The notes under the pieces are model-generated. The model saw nothing but the letters and a program-made list of their open reading frames with translations, had not been told where the DNA came from and did no database searches. From Camellia lanceoleosa (lineage: Eukaryota > Streptophyta > Magnoliopsida > Ericales > Theaceae): a stretch of DNA of 64,000 nt. The position numbers and the translations under genes are program-made. The stretch covers positions 93,353,044-93,417,043 of the forward strand of contig CM045763.1 of NCBI GenBank assembly GCA_025200525.1. Direction: 5' to 3'. Positions 22,955 to 34,626 of the stretch are shown piece after piece. The first letter of the stretch is position 1; every line of letters begins with the position of its first letter.

Positions 22955-23127
22955 GATACTTAACCACGAGTTATACCGCACACACGTGTCCAAATGAGCT
23001 ATAGGGTGTCCTAGAAAAGCATTAGGGCATCTCATGAATTTGAAAAGTGTGTGCTTATGACTGACTGATTATATGTTAAAGTGTTAAACTGTTTAAGTAT
23101 ACAACCGTTACAACTGCTTATAGTGAA

Positions 23128-24175
23128 ATGGATAACACAAACACTGCAAATGAAACTGAAGCATCATCCTCTGAGGCCAGAATGGCCAGACTTGAACAAA
23201 TGATGGGACTGATAATTGAAAGACTCGAACAACAACCTAACCAACAGCCCCCACCTCCTCCTCCTCCGGTGCAACCGGAACAAAATGTACAGAATGTGAA
23301 CGCTAATGAGGTGGACATTATTGCACTGACTCAGAAATTCAGCAAAATGAAACCACCGTCCTTTCAGGGAGGCTTGGCAGATTAAAGGTGAAGCACAGGT
23401 TCTTGAGGCCGAAAAAGTTGTTTGAGGTTTTTCCGTGCCCCGAACCAAACAAAGTATTGTTGGCAACCTTCACCCTTCAGGAAGAAGCAAGAAGGTGGTG
23501 GATGTTGACCCGTGATGCAAATACTATTGTGACTTGGGCTCAGTTTAAGAAGTCATTCTTTGAAAAGTATTTTCCCGATTGCATCGAGGACGAAAAAGTG
23601 GCGAGTTTGAATAGTTGAGACAGGCAAGGCGTGCATTGCGAGTATGAGAAGAATTTTATGAACTTGCTAGGTATGCACCACATATGGTGGATACCGACTA
23701 TAAAGGCAGGGAGGTTTGAAGGCGGCCTTAGTGTTGCTATCGAGACCGAATAAATGTGTTAAAATGCCAACTTATGTAGGTGTTCTCGAGGGCATTGATG
23801 GCGAGACGAATATTGCGGGTGAAACAATCTGAAACACCGACAAACAAGCGAGTGGCAAGGAAAAAGGCGAGTTTCAAATTTAAGAAAGGCAAGCATAACC
23901 CAACAAACAAGAAGCGAATCACGGGGTCGACTACTAGCTGACCAAGGGGTGGATTTACTCCACCTGCTCCATATGTGGCAACAAGCACAAAGGGTTTGCT
24001 ACCGGGTTTCGGAGCTTGTTTGAGTGTGGCAAGGTGGGCCATGAAATTAGGCCTTATACCGCTCCACCAGTTAGTAGTAAAAAGCTGCACCGGCGCGGCG
24101 ACATCAAATGTGGCACCAAAACCGAACCCCAAAACTCTAGGAAAGAGCACATGTGGCGGTAGAGTATTGCCCTAA
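23128..24175 (+). pseudogene. gag of chromovirus copy 1, frameshifted
   Basis: Start MDNTNTANETEASSSEARMA with a polyproline stretch, then the Retrotrans_gag core (LLATFTLQEEARRWWMLTRD, AQFKKSFFEKYFPD; 23388-23618 in another frame), then a decayed zinc knuckle region (CSICGNKHK, ECGKVGHE; about 23970-24060). Copy 2 shows the same gag with fewer breaks at 30154-31112. At least three frame changes separate the pieces here. The Gag would form the virus-like particle; this copy cannot encode a complete one as it stands. Confidence 0.8.
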
Positions 24176-24208
24176 TCTTAGGAGGCGTGCAAAACTCTTG
24201 AGACTGTT

Positions 24209-24697
24209 GTGTCAGGTATCCTCTCTATCTGTGCTCAAAATGCTTATGTATTGATTGATTCGGGGTCTACACATTCTTATGTGTCGCATGCTTTTTCGCG
24301 TAAATTGAATAGACCCTTAGAACCCATGAACTATCTGCTAGCTGTATCATCACCTGTTGGGGGATCCATGACATGTGCATATATGTATCCTGCTTGTGAG
24401 ATTATTGTTGGGGATATGCATCTGTTTATTGATTTACTACCGTTGAACATAGATCATTTTGATGTAATATTGGGGATGGATTGGCTACAAAAATACCATG
24501 CCACTATAGACTGTGTAACAAAACAAGTAGTTTTCCGTCTACCGGGTTTGCCCGAATTTGTGTTTAATGGGAGTGGAGTAGTACCTCCTCCATACCTGAT
24601 TTCTTCTGTAAAGGCTGTCAAATTGATTAGAAAGGGGTGTAAAGGATATCTGTTACGTATTGGTGTACTGTTAATGATAATGTTAAAACTGATGTGA
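24209..24697 (+). pseudogene. Aspartic protease region, chromovirus copy 1
   Basis: The open frame contains YVLIDSGSTHSYVSHAF with the catalytic D-S-G motif near 24257, followed by the flap-like and hydrophobic segments DHFDVILGMDWLQKYHATID typical of retropepsins of plant Gypsy elements. It is preceded and followed by frame breaks. The protein would cleave the Gag-Pol polyprotein. The equivalent in copy 2 (about 31260-31720) is more damaged. Confidence 0.75.
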
Positions 24698-24824
24698 TTT
24701 GCATTCCTAAAGTCGGAGAATTCGGATGTATTTCGGATGATTTGCTAGGATTTGATTGATAGGAAATTGAATTTATTGTGGATGTGGTTAGAATTTACGG
24801 TAGATATCTAAAGCTCCTTATAGA

Positions 24825-26273
24825 ATGGCTCCGACTGAACTGAAGGAATTGAAAGTACAATTGCAGGAACTGTTAGATAAGAAGTTTATCAGACCTAGTA
24901 CCTCACCGTGGGGTGCACCTGTTCTGTTTGTAAAGAAGAAAGATGGTTCACTGAGACTGTGTATTGATTACCGCGAACTGAACAAGGTAACTGTAAAGAA
25001 TAAATATCCATTACCGCGTATTGATGATTTATTTGACCAGTTACAGGGTGCACAAGTGTTTTCCAAGATTGATCTTAGATCGGGGTATCACCAACTGAAA
25101 GTCGAACCGGAAGACATTGATAAAACTGCTTTTAGAACGAGGTATGGCCATTATGAATTTTTAGTTATGCCGTTCGAGATTCTGAATGCCTCTTTGCATT
25201 TATGGACCTCATGAGCAAATTTTAAACCATACCTTGATGATTTTATTGTGGTATTCATTGATGACATATTGATTTATTCTAAGACTGTTGAAGAACATGA
25301 ACATCATCTGAGACTAGCCTTGCAAACCTTAAGAGAACAGAAACTGTATGCTAAATTGTCTAAATGTGAGTTTTGGCTTGACCATGTGATGTTTTTGGGG
25401 CATGTTGTTAGCAAAGACGGAATTTCCGTTGATCCACAGAAAATTGAAGCTGTAGTAAACTGGCCTAGACCAACGAATGTGACTGAAGTCCGAAGCTTTT
25501 TGGGATTGGCTGGATATTACAGGAGATTTGTTAAAGACTTCTCCAAAATTGCCCTACCACTGACGCAGTTGACACAGAAAGGGATAACATTTGACTGGAC
25601 TGACCAAAGGGAATCAGCATTTCAGGAGTTAAAAACTAGACTTGTAACTGCACCGATTCTGACTCTACCTTCAGGTACGGATGGTTATACTGTTTTTAGT
25701 GATGCTTCTCATAAGGGTTTGGGATGTGCTTTAATGCAAAATGGGAGAGTTATTGCTTATGCTTCCAGACAGTTGAGACCACATGAAAAGAACTACCCGA
25801 CCCATGACTTAGAACTTGTTGCAGTAGTTTTTGCACTGAAAATTTGGCGTCACTATTTGTATGGAGCAACCTGTGAAGTGTATACTGACCACAAGAGCCT
25901 GAAGTACTTTTTCACCCAGAAAGAACTGAATATGAGACAGCGGAGATGGCTTGAACTGATAAAAGATTATGATCTACAGATATTGTACCATCCGGGAAAA
26001 GCCAATACCGTTGCCGATGCTTTGAGCCGAAAATCAATTGCCAACTTAGCCTGTTTGCTGACTGGACAGAAAGAGTTGCTTCTTGACCTGGAAAAGTCCG
26101 AAATTGAAATTGTTTTGAGAGAACAGGGTGGAACAATAGTTGCCATTACTGCTCAACCAGCATTGATTGAGGAAATTAAAGAAAAACAACAACTGGATGA
26201 TTTCTTGAAAAAGGTTATTGAAGAAAGGGATTCAAAAAAACCAAGGGGTTCAAATTTGAGAACAATGTTCTGA
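24825..26273 (+). pseudogene. Reverse transcriptase and RNase H, chromovirus copy 1
   Basis: 24825-25214 covers the RT fingers and palm ([51 protein letters not shown]). A small frame break near 25180-25247 is followed by 25248-26273 with the catalytic F-I-D-D motif ([11 protein letters not shown]), the RT thumb, and RNase H ([39 protein letters not shown]), ending with [17 protein letters not shown]. The long second frame is intact. This block is nearly identical to copy 2 (32059-32880). Confidence 0.85.
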
Positions 26274-27565
26274 AATTTCAAGAAAGACTGTGTGTACCAA
26301 ATGACACTGAATTGAAGAGAAGAGTTCTGTAAGAAGGCCACAGTTCGAAGTTTTCGATTCACCCAGGGAATACGAAAATGTACCAAGATCTGAAAGCAAA
26401 TTTACGGTGGCGAGGAATGAAGAAGAAATTGCCGACTTTGTGTCCAAATGTCTTCATTGCCGACAAGTCAAAGTGAACATCAACGACTCTTTGGATTCTG
26501 CAACCCTTATCCATACGAGTGGAAATGGGAGCATATCACGATGGATTTTATCGTTGGATTACCTCGCTCCGAGAAAGGTATGGACTCTATTTGGGTTATT
26601 GTTGATAGATTGACTAAATCGCACACTTCCTACTGTCAAGACAATTTATAATCTTGAACAAATTGGTATTATCTATATTGATGAAATTGTGAGATTGCAT
26701 GGAGTGCTGTATCTATTGTTTACGAGGATTGAAGTTTACATCGAGGTTCTGGCGAGCCTCTGATGCATTAGTCTTGAATTGAAATTTGAGTAGTGCCTAT
26801 CATCCTCGACGGATGGCGGTCGAAAGGACCATCCAGACTCTAGAGGACCTCTCGAGAATGTGTGTCTTGGACTTTCGAGAAATTGGGAAAGTCATTTGCC
26901 GTTGGTTTGGTCGCCTACAACAGCTACCATTCGAGTATTGGAATGGCGCCTTCGAGGCGTTGTATGGCGAAAGTGTAGATCTCCAATCTGCTTTGGGCGA
27001 AGTTGGAGATGGGCCTTTGCTTGGGCGAGATTGTGTATGAAACTTTGAGAAGGTAAAATTGATCTGATGAAAGCGCATGAGTAAGCCAGAAGAGTTATCA
27101 CGGATGTCGAGAAGGCGAGATAGAGAATATGAAGTGGGTGATCACGTGTTTGTGAAAGTGACACCAATGAAAGGCCAAACTCGCTTTGGAGTCAAAAGCA
27201 AGTTAAGCGCGGTATGTCGGACCGTGTCAGTTATTGAGAAAATCAATCCGGTGGCGTATCAAGTTGCGCTTCCTCACGAAATGGAGCATATGCATAACGT
27301 CTTCCACATTTCGATGTTGAGAGACTACCTCGGGATCCGTTTCATGTGATTGAGCCTACTCGGATAGTGCTTAGTGATGACTACACTTACGAGGAGCGGC
27401 CTATCTGATTGTGAAGCGGATCAAGAAACCGAAACAAAGAGATCCGCTAGTGAAAGTTGATTGGCGAGAACCACGGTGGCGTTTATGCCACTTGGGAAAG
27501 GAAGATGACATGGCTAGGCGATATCTGATTTGTTCATTGAACCTGTTTTCTTCAAGCGAAGGTAA
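26274..27565 (+). pseudogene. Integrase and chromodomain-like end, copy 1
   Basis: The integrase zinc-binding end (IADFVSKCLHCRQVK, about 26425-26470), the core (ITMDFIVGLPRSEKGMDSIW, about 26535-26590) and the C-terminal part (GDHVFVKVTPMKGQTRFGVK, MEHMHNVFHISMLRDYL, 27137-27330) sit in several frames. The last stretch resembles a decayed chromodomain (EERP..., then DMARRYL near 27510-27530). The polypurine tract and LTR 2 follow. Many differences from copy 2 lie at CAG or CTG sites. Confidence 0.75.
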
Positions 27566-27589
27566 CTCGAGTTTAGAGGACTAAACTCC

Positions 27590-27605
27590 TTATAAGGAGG
27601 AGAAG
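27590..27605 (+). promoter_or_regulatory. Polypurine tract before LTR 2
   Basis: AAGGAGGAGAAG directly precedes LTR 2; the matching tract before LTR 3 (34613-34626) is AAGGAGGGAAGA. Purine-rich tracts at this place prime plus-strand DNA synthesis in LTR retrotransposons. Confidence 0.65.
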
Positions 27606-29965
27606 CGTAACAACCCTCGTCTGGATTCTTGAATAACCCTAATTAAATCTTGGTTATTGCTAAAATTGGACCGCTAATGGTGATAAGTGAACTGGATGAA
27701 CTCTTGAGCAATTGAATGGGCGGCGAAATTGAATAAGTTTATCTATTGAATTGCATATTGTATTTGCTTGAATGATTATCTGTTTGAGCTTATGTGTTTA
27801 AATTGCTAATTGAAGGCCTTATCGGCGGCCGAATTAGGAACCGTTTGATGTTTTAGACTCAGTAGAATATTTCTGATTTTATGGTATATTTATCTGAAAA
27901 TTGATTAGGAATGATTAAATTAGATTAAAATGAGTTAATTGGGAACTTGGACTTATTTACCGTTTAAACCACTTAATGGACCTATTGTTTAGTATTATCA
28001 TTAGAGCCTTATCACTTAACAAAGCTTTTGATCAGCTCTTCTTCATGTTCTAACCGACCAAACAAGTGAGAAAGGAGAGTGAGAAGTAAGAGAGATTTGA
28101 GCTCATATTGGTGAATTAGCTTGGAGTGCTTGGAATTAAAGTGTAACTTGGCTAAATTGAGCTTGCTAGACTTGAAATCAACACTCTAGGTAAGGAATCC
28201 ATTGTCTTCTTGTCATCTTGGAGCTCCATTTTGCATGATTCTTGCTCAATTGTAGAATTAAACCATGTTTGAGTCCATATAGGTTGATTCATGCTAGAAT
28301 TCATGCATGCATGTTGAATTTGTGGACTTTTGAAGTTGAATTCTTGAGAATGCTACATGCATGTCTATGTTTATATTATAGTCCATGTTTTCACTTCATT
28401 TTCCAACTAGTGAGCTCATTAGAGCAAGATTTGAAGTTGATTTTGGTCTAAAACTCATGCATGTCATGTTTGCATGTTGTTTTTGAAAACTGGTTCAAAA
28501 TTGGGTTTAATTGGAACATCCTTGGGCCTTGATTTCTTAAATTGAGCTTTAAAACTTGTTATCCTATGTGTTTAAAAGAGTTTTCCAGAAAATGGGCCCG
28601 AGAGGATCGATTTTGGTATCCCAAACTTAAGTTTGAACTTCGAGAACAGTTAAGGTTTTCCAATTTTGAGGTCCGCTCGGCGAAATACCTTCGGCGAAAT
28701 TCATGCTCCCAGCATTTCTTCGCATTGTTTCTGATCGCTCGGCGAGAGTTTCACGCTTCGAAGCGAAATCGCGCATCCAGCATCTTACCTTTGTGCATCG
28801 GCCCTTCGGCGGAAGTTAGCCTTCGGCGGGGACCTTTGTTGGCTTGTCGCTCGGCGGAAGTTGGCCTTCGGCGGAGGCCCTGTTTTCAAAGTCAAACTAA
28901 TCTCGTGCACATCTTTGCATCCTCATCCCATCCTAGGCATTCTTAGGCCTAGTTTAAGGCGTCTTAATGAGGATTTAGACATAGAACCACACCGAGGAAA
29001 TTTAGGGATTTAATTATATCCTTCCGACTGTGAACTTAGTGTGTGTTCTATTTGTTAACTGTTTAGGGTTGGCTCTTGGGGACGCGCTCTAGCTGCTTTA
29101 GCCCAATCTCTGTGAGTAGCAGTTGTGTAAAGATATGTTCAAATGGTTATATTTTGAATCTTGGCCCGAAGGCTGTTTATTGATGATATTGTTTATTGAA
29201 TGAATGTATGTCTGCATTTGAATTGTATTGTGGCATCCTTAGCACCCATTGTTATTGGTATTCTGAGCTCTGTCGGTTTCCTTGTGGAACCATCTTGTTT
29301 GATGGCCATCATTATTGTTGGAGTCTGTGAAGGCCGGTCCTTCTGGACCCTCTTGTTTATAGGCTAATGGATGCACCACATATGGTGATTGATTGAAATC
29401 TTGATTGGTGAAATCTTGAAAGATTGAAATCTTGTATAATGAATTGATTTCATTCTTGTAAGGGACATTCATTCATAACCTCTTTACCTTGTATGTTATT
29501 CACGGGTTTTAGCTCACTTTGTTTATATATATATGTAGGTTCTCGGACAACTGCATAGGAGCTAGGAGCGTGGGATTGGTCCCCAGTTTTGTCAAGCCAG
29601 CCTATGTGCCTCACTGCGAGGTTTCGAGCTGCCATGTTATGGCTTGGGGTGTTTTTGTGCCCCCTATCGGTCTCCTTACTGTATTGTACTTTTGTTTTGT
29701 ATGGTATTTCTTTGCTTGTTATCGAGGATTCAATCCGTCTTGTTGTTGTATATGATTGTATGAGAATGTCTTGTGTTGAACCGCATGAATGCATAAAAAT
29801 GTTTTTGACATCTGATTTTCACACTCAATGGACACTAGTTATTTCTTGTATTGGCTTCCGCCCACATGTACTGTTTGTTGTATTCTTATTACGTAGGCCT
29901 TTGGTAATCTCGGATTCTTGGCGATTCTGATGCTAAGCCCATAGGGCGGGGTTTGGGTCGTGACA
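27606..29965 (+). repeat. LTR 2 (middle) of the chromovirus
   Basis: About 2360 bp, serving as 3' LTR of internal region 1 and 5' LTR of region 2. The first bases are altered (CGTAAC instead of TGTAAC). It ends GGGTCGTGACA and is followed by the PBS. It carries many CTTG where LTR 1 or LTR 3 has ACTG (for example about 29695-29790 against 22670-22740). Confidence 0.88.
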
Positions 29966-29968
29966 GAG

Positions 29969-29980
29969 TGGTATCAGAGC
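29969..29980 (+). promoter_or_regulatory. PBS of internal region 2
   Basis: TGGTATCAGAGC three bases after the end of LTR 2, as in copy 1. Its presence shows that the middle LTR also works as a 5' LTR in structure. Confidence 0.9.
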
Positions 29981-30153
29981 GATACTTAACCACGAGTTAT
30001 ACCGCACACACGTGTCCAAATGAGCTATAGGGTGTCCTAGAAAAGCATTAGGGCATCTCATGAATTTGAAAAGTGTGTGCTTATGACTGACTGATTATAT
30101 GTTAAAGTGTTAAACTGTTTAAGTATACAACCGTTACAACTGCTTATAGTGAA

Positions 30154-31120
30154 ATGGATAACACAAACACTGCAAATGAAACTGAAGCATCATCCTCTGA
30201 GGCCAGAATGGCCAGACTTGAACAAATGATGGGACTGATAATTGAAAGACTCGAACAACAACCTAACCAACAGCCCCCACCTCCTCCTCCTCCGGTGCAA
30301 CCGGAACAAAATGTACAGAATGTGAACGCTAATGAGGTGGACATTATTGCACTGACTCAGAAATTCAGCAAAATGAAACCACCGTCCTTTCAGGGAGGCT
30401 TGGAACCGTTAAAGGCTGAAGCCTGGGTTCTTGAGACTGAAAAGTTGTTTGAGGTTTTTCCGTGCTCCGAAGCAAACAAAGTATTGTTGGCAACCTTCAC
30501 CCTTCAGGAAGAAGCAAGAAGGTGGTGGATGTTGACCCGTGATGCAAATACTATTGTGACTTGGGCTCAGTTTAAGAAGTCATTCTTTGAAAAGTATTTT
30601 CCCGATGCATCGAGACGAAAAAGTGGCGAGTTTGAGCAGTTGAGACGAGGCAAAGGCGTCATTGCGAGTATGAGAAGAATTTTACTGAACTTGCTAGGTA
30701 TGCACCACATATGGTGGATACCGACTATAAGAAGGCCAGGAGGTTTGAAGGCGGCCTTAGTGTTGCTATCCAGGACCGAATAAATGTGTTGAAAATGCCA
30801 ACTTATGTAGGTGTTCTCGACTGGGCATTGATGGCCGAGACGAATATTGCAGCGGTGAAACAATCTGAAACACCGACAACTGAGTGTCAAGGAAAAAGGC
30901 AGAGTTTCAAATTTAAGAAAGGCAAGCATAACCCAGCAAACAAGAAACAGAATACGGGGTCAACTACTAGCCCCAGCCAAGGGAGTGGATTTACTCCACC
31001 CTGCTCCATTTGTGGCAACAAGCACAAAGGGGTTTGCTACCAGGTTTCTGGAGCTTGTTTCAGGTGTGGCAAGGTGGGCCTGAAATTAAGGCCCTTCGCT
31101 TCCACCGATTAGTAGTAAAA
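30154..31120 (+). pseudogene. gag of chromovirus copy 2
   Basis: Better preserved than copy 1: one frame of 209 codons from MDNTNTANETEA through the gag core (EEARRWWMLTRDANTIVTWA, KSFFEKYFPDASRRKSGEF), then 30711-31112 in another frame with the spacer (KFKKGKHNPANKKQNTGSTT) and a zinc knuckle pair CSICGNKHKGVC and CFRCGKVG. Frame breaks lie near 30640-30720 and after 31075. Role as in other Gypsy Gags: RNA binding and particle formation. Confidence 0.82.
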
Positions 31121-31259
31121 TGCACCGAAGCAATGACATCAAATGTGGCACCAAACCGAACCCCAAAACTAAGGAAAGAGCACATGAGGCGGGCAGTATT
31201 TGCCCTAATCGGAGAGGCGTGCAAAACTCTTGAGATGTTGTGTCGTATCCTCTCTATCA

Positions 31260-31720
31260 TGCTCAAAATGCTTATGTATTGATTGATTAGTCTACACATT
31301 CTTATGTGTCGCATGCTTTTTCGCGTAAATTGAATAGACCCTTAGAACCCATGAACTATCTGCTAGCTGTAGCATCACCTGTTGGGGGATCCATGACATG
31401 TGCATATATGTATCTTGCTTGTGAGATTATTGTTGGGGATATGCATCATTTATTGATTTACTACCGTTGAACATAGATCATTTTGATGTAATATTGGGGA
31501 TGGATTGGCTACAAAATACCATGCCACTATAGGCGTGTAACAAAACAAGTAGTTTTCAAATCTAGGGTTTGCCCGAATTTGTGTTTAATGGGGTGGAGTA
31601 GTACCTCCTCCATACCGATTTCTTCTGTAAAAAGTCAAATTGATTAGAAAGGGTGTAAAGGATATCGTATTACGTATTATTGTACTGTTAATGATAATGT
31701 TAAAAGCGATGTGAATTGCA
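31260..31720 (+). pseudogene. Protease region, chromovirus copy 2
   Basis: Nucleotide alignment by eye with 24235-24690 shows the same region, but the D-S-G codons are damaged (the segment after CTTATGTATTGATTGATT has lost bases near 31288) and several short deletions break the frame. Not functional as read. Confidence 0.65.
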
Positions 31721-31770
31721 TTCCTATAGTCGGAGAATTCCCGGATGTATTTCGGATGATTTGCTAGGAT

Positions 31771-33060
31771 TTGATTGATAGGAAATTGAATTTATTGTGG
31801 ATGTGGTTAGGGTACAGTAGATATCTAAAGCTCCTTATAGAATGGCTCAATCGGAAGGAATTGAAAGTACAATTGCAGAAGCTGTTAGACAAGAAGTTTA
31901 TCGGACCTAGTACCTTCAGGTGGGTGCACTGTTTGTTTGTAAGAAGAAAGATGGTTCATTGAGGCGTGTATTGATTACATGAATCGAACAAGGTAGCTAA
32001 AGAATAAATATCCATTACCGTATTGATGATTTATTTGACCCGATTCTGAGGTGCACAAGTGTTTTCCAAGATTGATCTTAGATCGGGGTATCACCAACTG
32101 AAAGTCGAACCGGAAGACATTGATAAAACTGCTTTTAGAACGAGGTATGGCCATTATGAATTTTTAGTTATGCCGTTCGGAGTTACGAATGCCTCTGCTG
32201 CATTTATGGACCTCATGAACAGAATTTTTAAACCATACCTTGATGATTTTATTGTGGTATTCGTTGATGACATATTGATTTATTCTAAGACTGTTGAAGA
32301 ACATGAACATCATCTGAGACTAGCCTTGCAAACCTTAAGAGAACAGAAACTGTATGCTAAATTGTCTAAATGTGAGTTTTGGCTTGACCATGTGATGTTT
32401 TTGGGGCATGTTGTTAGCAAAGACGGAATTTCCGTTGATCCACAGAAAATTGAAGCTGTAGTAAACTGGCCTAGACCAACGAATGTGACTGAAGTCCGAA
32501 GCTTTTTGGGATTGGCTGGATATTACAGGAGATTTGTTAAAGACTTCTCCAAAATTGCCCTACCTCTTGTGTGATTGACACAGAAAGGGATAACATTTGA
32601 CTGGACTGACCAAAGGGAATCAGCATTTCAGGAGTTAAAAACTAGACTTGTAACTGCACCGATTCTGACTCTACCTTCAGGTACGGATGGTTATACTGTT
32701 TTTAGTGATGCTTCTTATAAGGGTTTGGGATGTGCTTTAATGCAAAATGGGAGAGTTATTGCTTATGCTTCCAGACAGTTGAGACCACATGAAAAGAACT
32801 ACCCGACCCATGACTTAGAACTTGTTGCAGTAGTTTTTGCACTGAAAATTTGGCGTCACTATTTGTATGGGGCAACTTTGTGAAGTGTATCTTGACCACA
32901 AGAGCACAAGTACTTTTTCACCCGGAAAAAACTGAATATGAGACAGCGGAGATGGCTTGAATCGATAAAAGATTATGATCTCTGATATTGTACCATCAGG
33001 AAAAGCCAATTCTTGCCGATGCTTTGAGCGAAAATCAATTGCCAACTTAGCTTTGTTCTT
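31771..33060 (+). pseudogene. Reverse transcriptase and RNase H, copy 2
   Basis: The RT N-terminal part (31771-31962) is broken; 32059-32574 is intact and contains [13 protein letters not shown], the unbroken [17 protein letters not shown] and the catalytic [15 protein letters not shown] at 32572-32574 (region reading CTCTTGTGTGATTGAC where copy 1 has CACTGACGCAGTTGAC) interrupts the frame before RNase H (32575-32883, [15 protein letters not shown]). After 32883 the frame is broken. Copy 2 keeps a stretch lost in copy 1 near 25180-25230. Confidence 0.82.
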
Positions 33061-34580
33061 GTTGAATGACGAAGAGTTGCTTCTTGACCTGGAAAAGTCC
33101 GAAATTGAAATTGTTTTGAGAGAACAGGGTGGAACAATAGTTGCCATTACTGCTCAACCAGCATTGATTGAGGAAATTAAAGAAAAACAACAACTGGATG
33201 ATTTCTTGAAAAAGGTTATTGAAGAAAGGGATTCAAAACCAAGACCGGGGTTCAAATTTGAGAACAATGTTCTGAAATTTCAAGAAAGACTGTGTGTACC
33301 AAATGACACTGAATTGAAGAGAAGAGTTCTGCAAGAAGGCCATTAAAGTTTTTCGATTCACCCAGGGAATACGAAAATGTACCAAGATCTGAAACAGAAT
33401 TTCTGGTGGCCAGGAATAAAGAAGGAAATTGCCGACTTTGTGTCCAAATGTCTTCATTGCCAGCAAGTCAAAGCTGAACATCAACGACCTGCTGGATTAC
33501 TGCAACCCTTATCCATACCAGAGTGGAAATGGGAGCATATCACGATGGATTTTATCGTTGGATTACCTCGCTCCAGGAAAGGTATGGACTCTATTTGGGT
33601 TATTGTTGATAGATTGACTAAATCTGCACACTTCCTACCTGTCAAGACAATTTATAATGCAGACAAATTGGTACATTATCTATATTGATGAAATTGTGAG
33701 ATTGCATGGAGTGCTGTATCTATTGTTTCCGAGGATTGAAGTTTACATCGAGGTTACAGCAGAGCCTACTGGTGCATTGGAGTCTTGAATTGAGGTGAGT
33801 AGTGCCTATCATCCTCGAACAGATGGACGATCGGAAAGGACCATCCAGACTCTAGAGGACCCTCGAGAATGTGTGTCTTGGACTTTCGGGGAATTGGGAA
33901 AGTCATTTGCCGTTGGTTGAATTCGCCTACAACATGACTACCATTCGAGTATTGGAATGGCGCCTTCGAGGCGTTGTATGGCGAAAGTGTAGATCTCAAT
34001 CTGCTGGGCGAAGTTGGAGATGGGCCTTTCTTGGGCGAGATTGTGTATAAACGGCGAGAAGGTAAAATTGATACTGAGCCGAAAAGCGCATGAGTAGACG
34101 GAAGAGTTATCACGGATATCGAGAAGGCGAGATAGAGAATATGAAGTGGGTGATCACGTGTTTGTGAAAGTGACACCAATGAAAGGCCAAACTCGCTTTG
34201 GAGTCAAAACAAGTTAAGCGCCCATGGTATGTCGGACCGTGTCAGTTATTGAGAAAATCAATCCGGTGGCGTATCAAGTTCGCTTCCTCGAGAAATGGAG
34301 CATATGCATAACGTCTTCCACATTTCGATGTTGAGAGACTACCTTCGGGATCCGTTTCATGTGATTGAGCCTACTCGGATAGTGCTTAGTGATGACTACA
34401 CTTACGAGGAACGGCCTATACAGATTGTGAACCGACGGATCAAAAGCGAAACAAAGAGATCCGCTAGTGAAAGTTGATTGGCGAGAACCACGGTGGCGTT
34501 TATGCCACTTGGGAAAGGAAGATGACATGGCTAGGCGATATCTGATTTGTTCGGCGAATCCTGTTTTCTTCCAAACTGAA
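33061..34580 (+). pseudogene. Integrase and chromodomain-like end, copy 2
   Basis: 33377-33688 is open and covers the integrase zinc-binding end and start of the core (MYQDLKQNFWWPGIKKEIAD, CLHCQQVK, WEHITMDFIVGLPRSRKGMD, WVIVDRLTKSAHFLPVK). Downstream the frame is scrambled until 34295-34477 (MEHMHNVFHISMLRDYLRDP, VIEPTRIVLSDDYTYEERPI), the junction to the chromodomain-like tail near 34560. The polypurine tract at 34613-34626 and LTR 3 follow. Confidence 0.75.
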
Positions 34581-34626
34581 GGTAACTCGAGTTTAGAGGA
34601 CTAAACTCCTTATAAGGAGGGAAGAC

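Noticed and set aside
23118..23466. Minus-strand ORFs opposite gag with Cys/Gly runs
   Set aside because: Antisense of the gag polyproline segment; the identical ORF recurs at 30144 because the element is duplicated.
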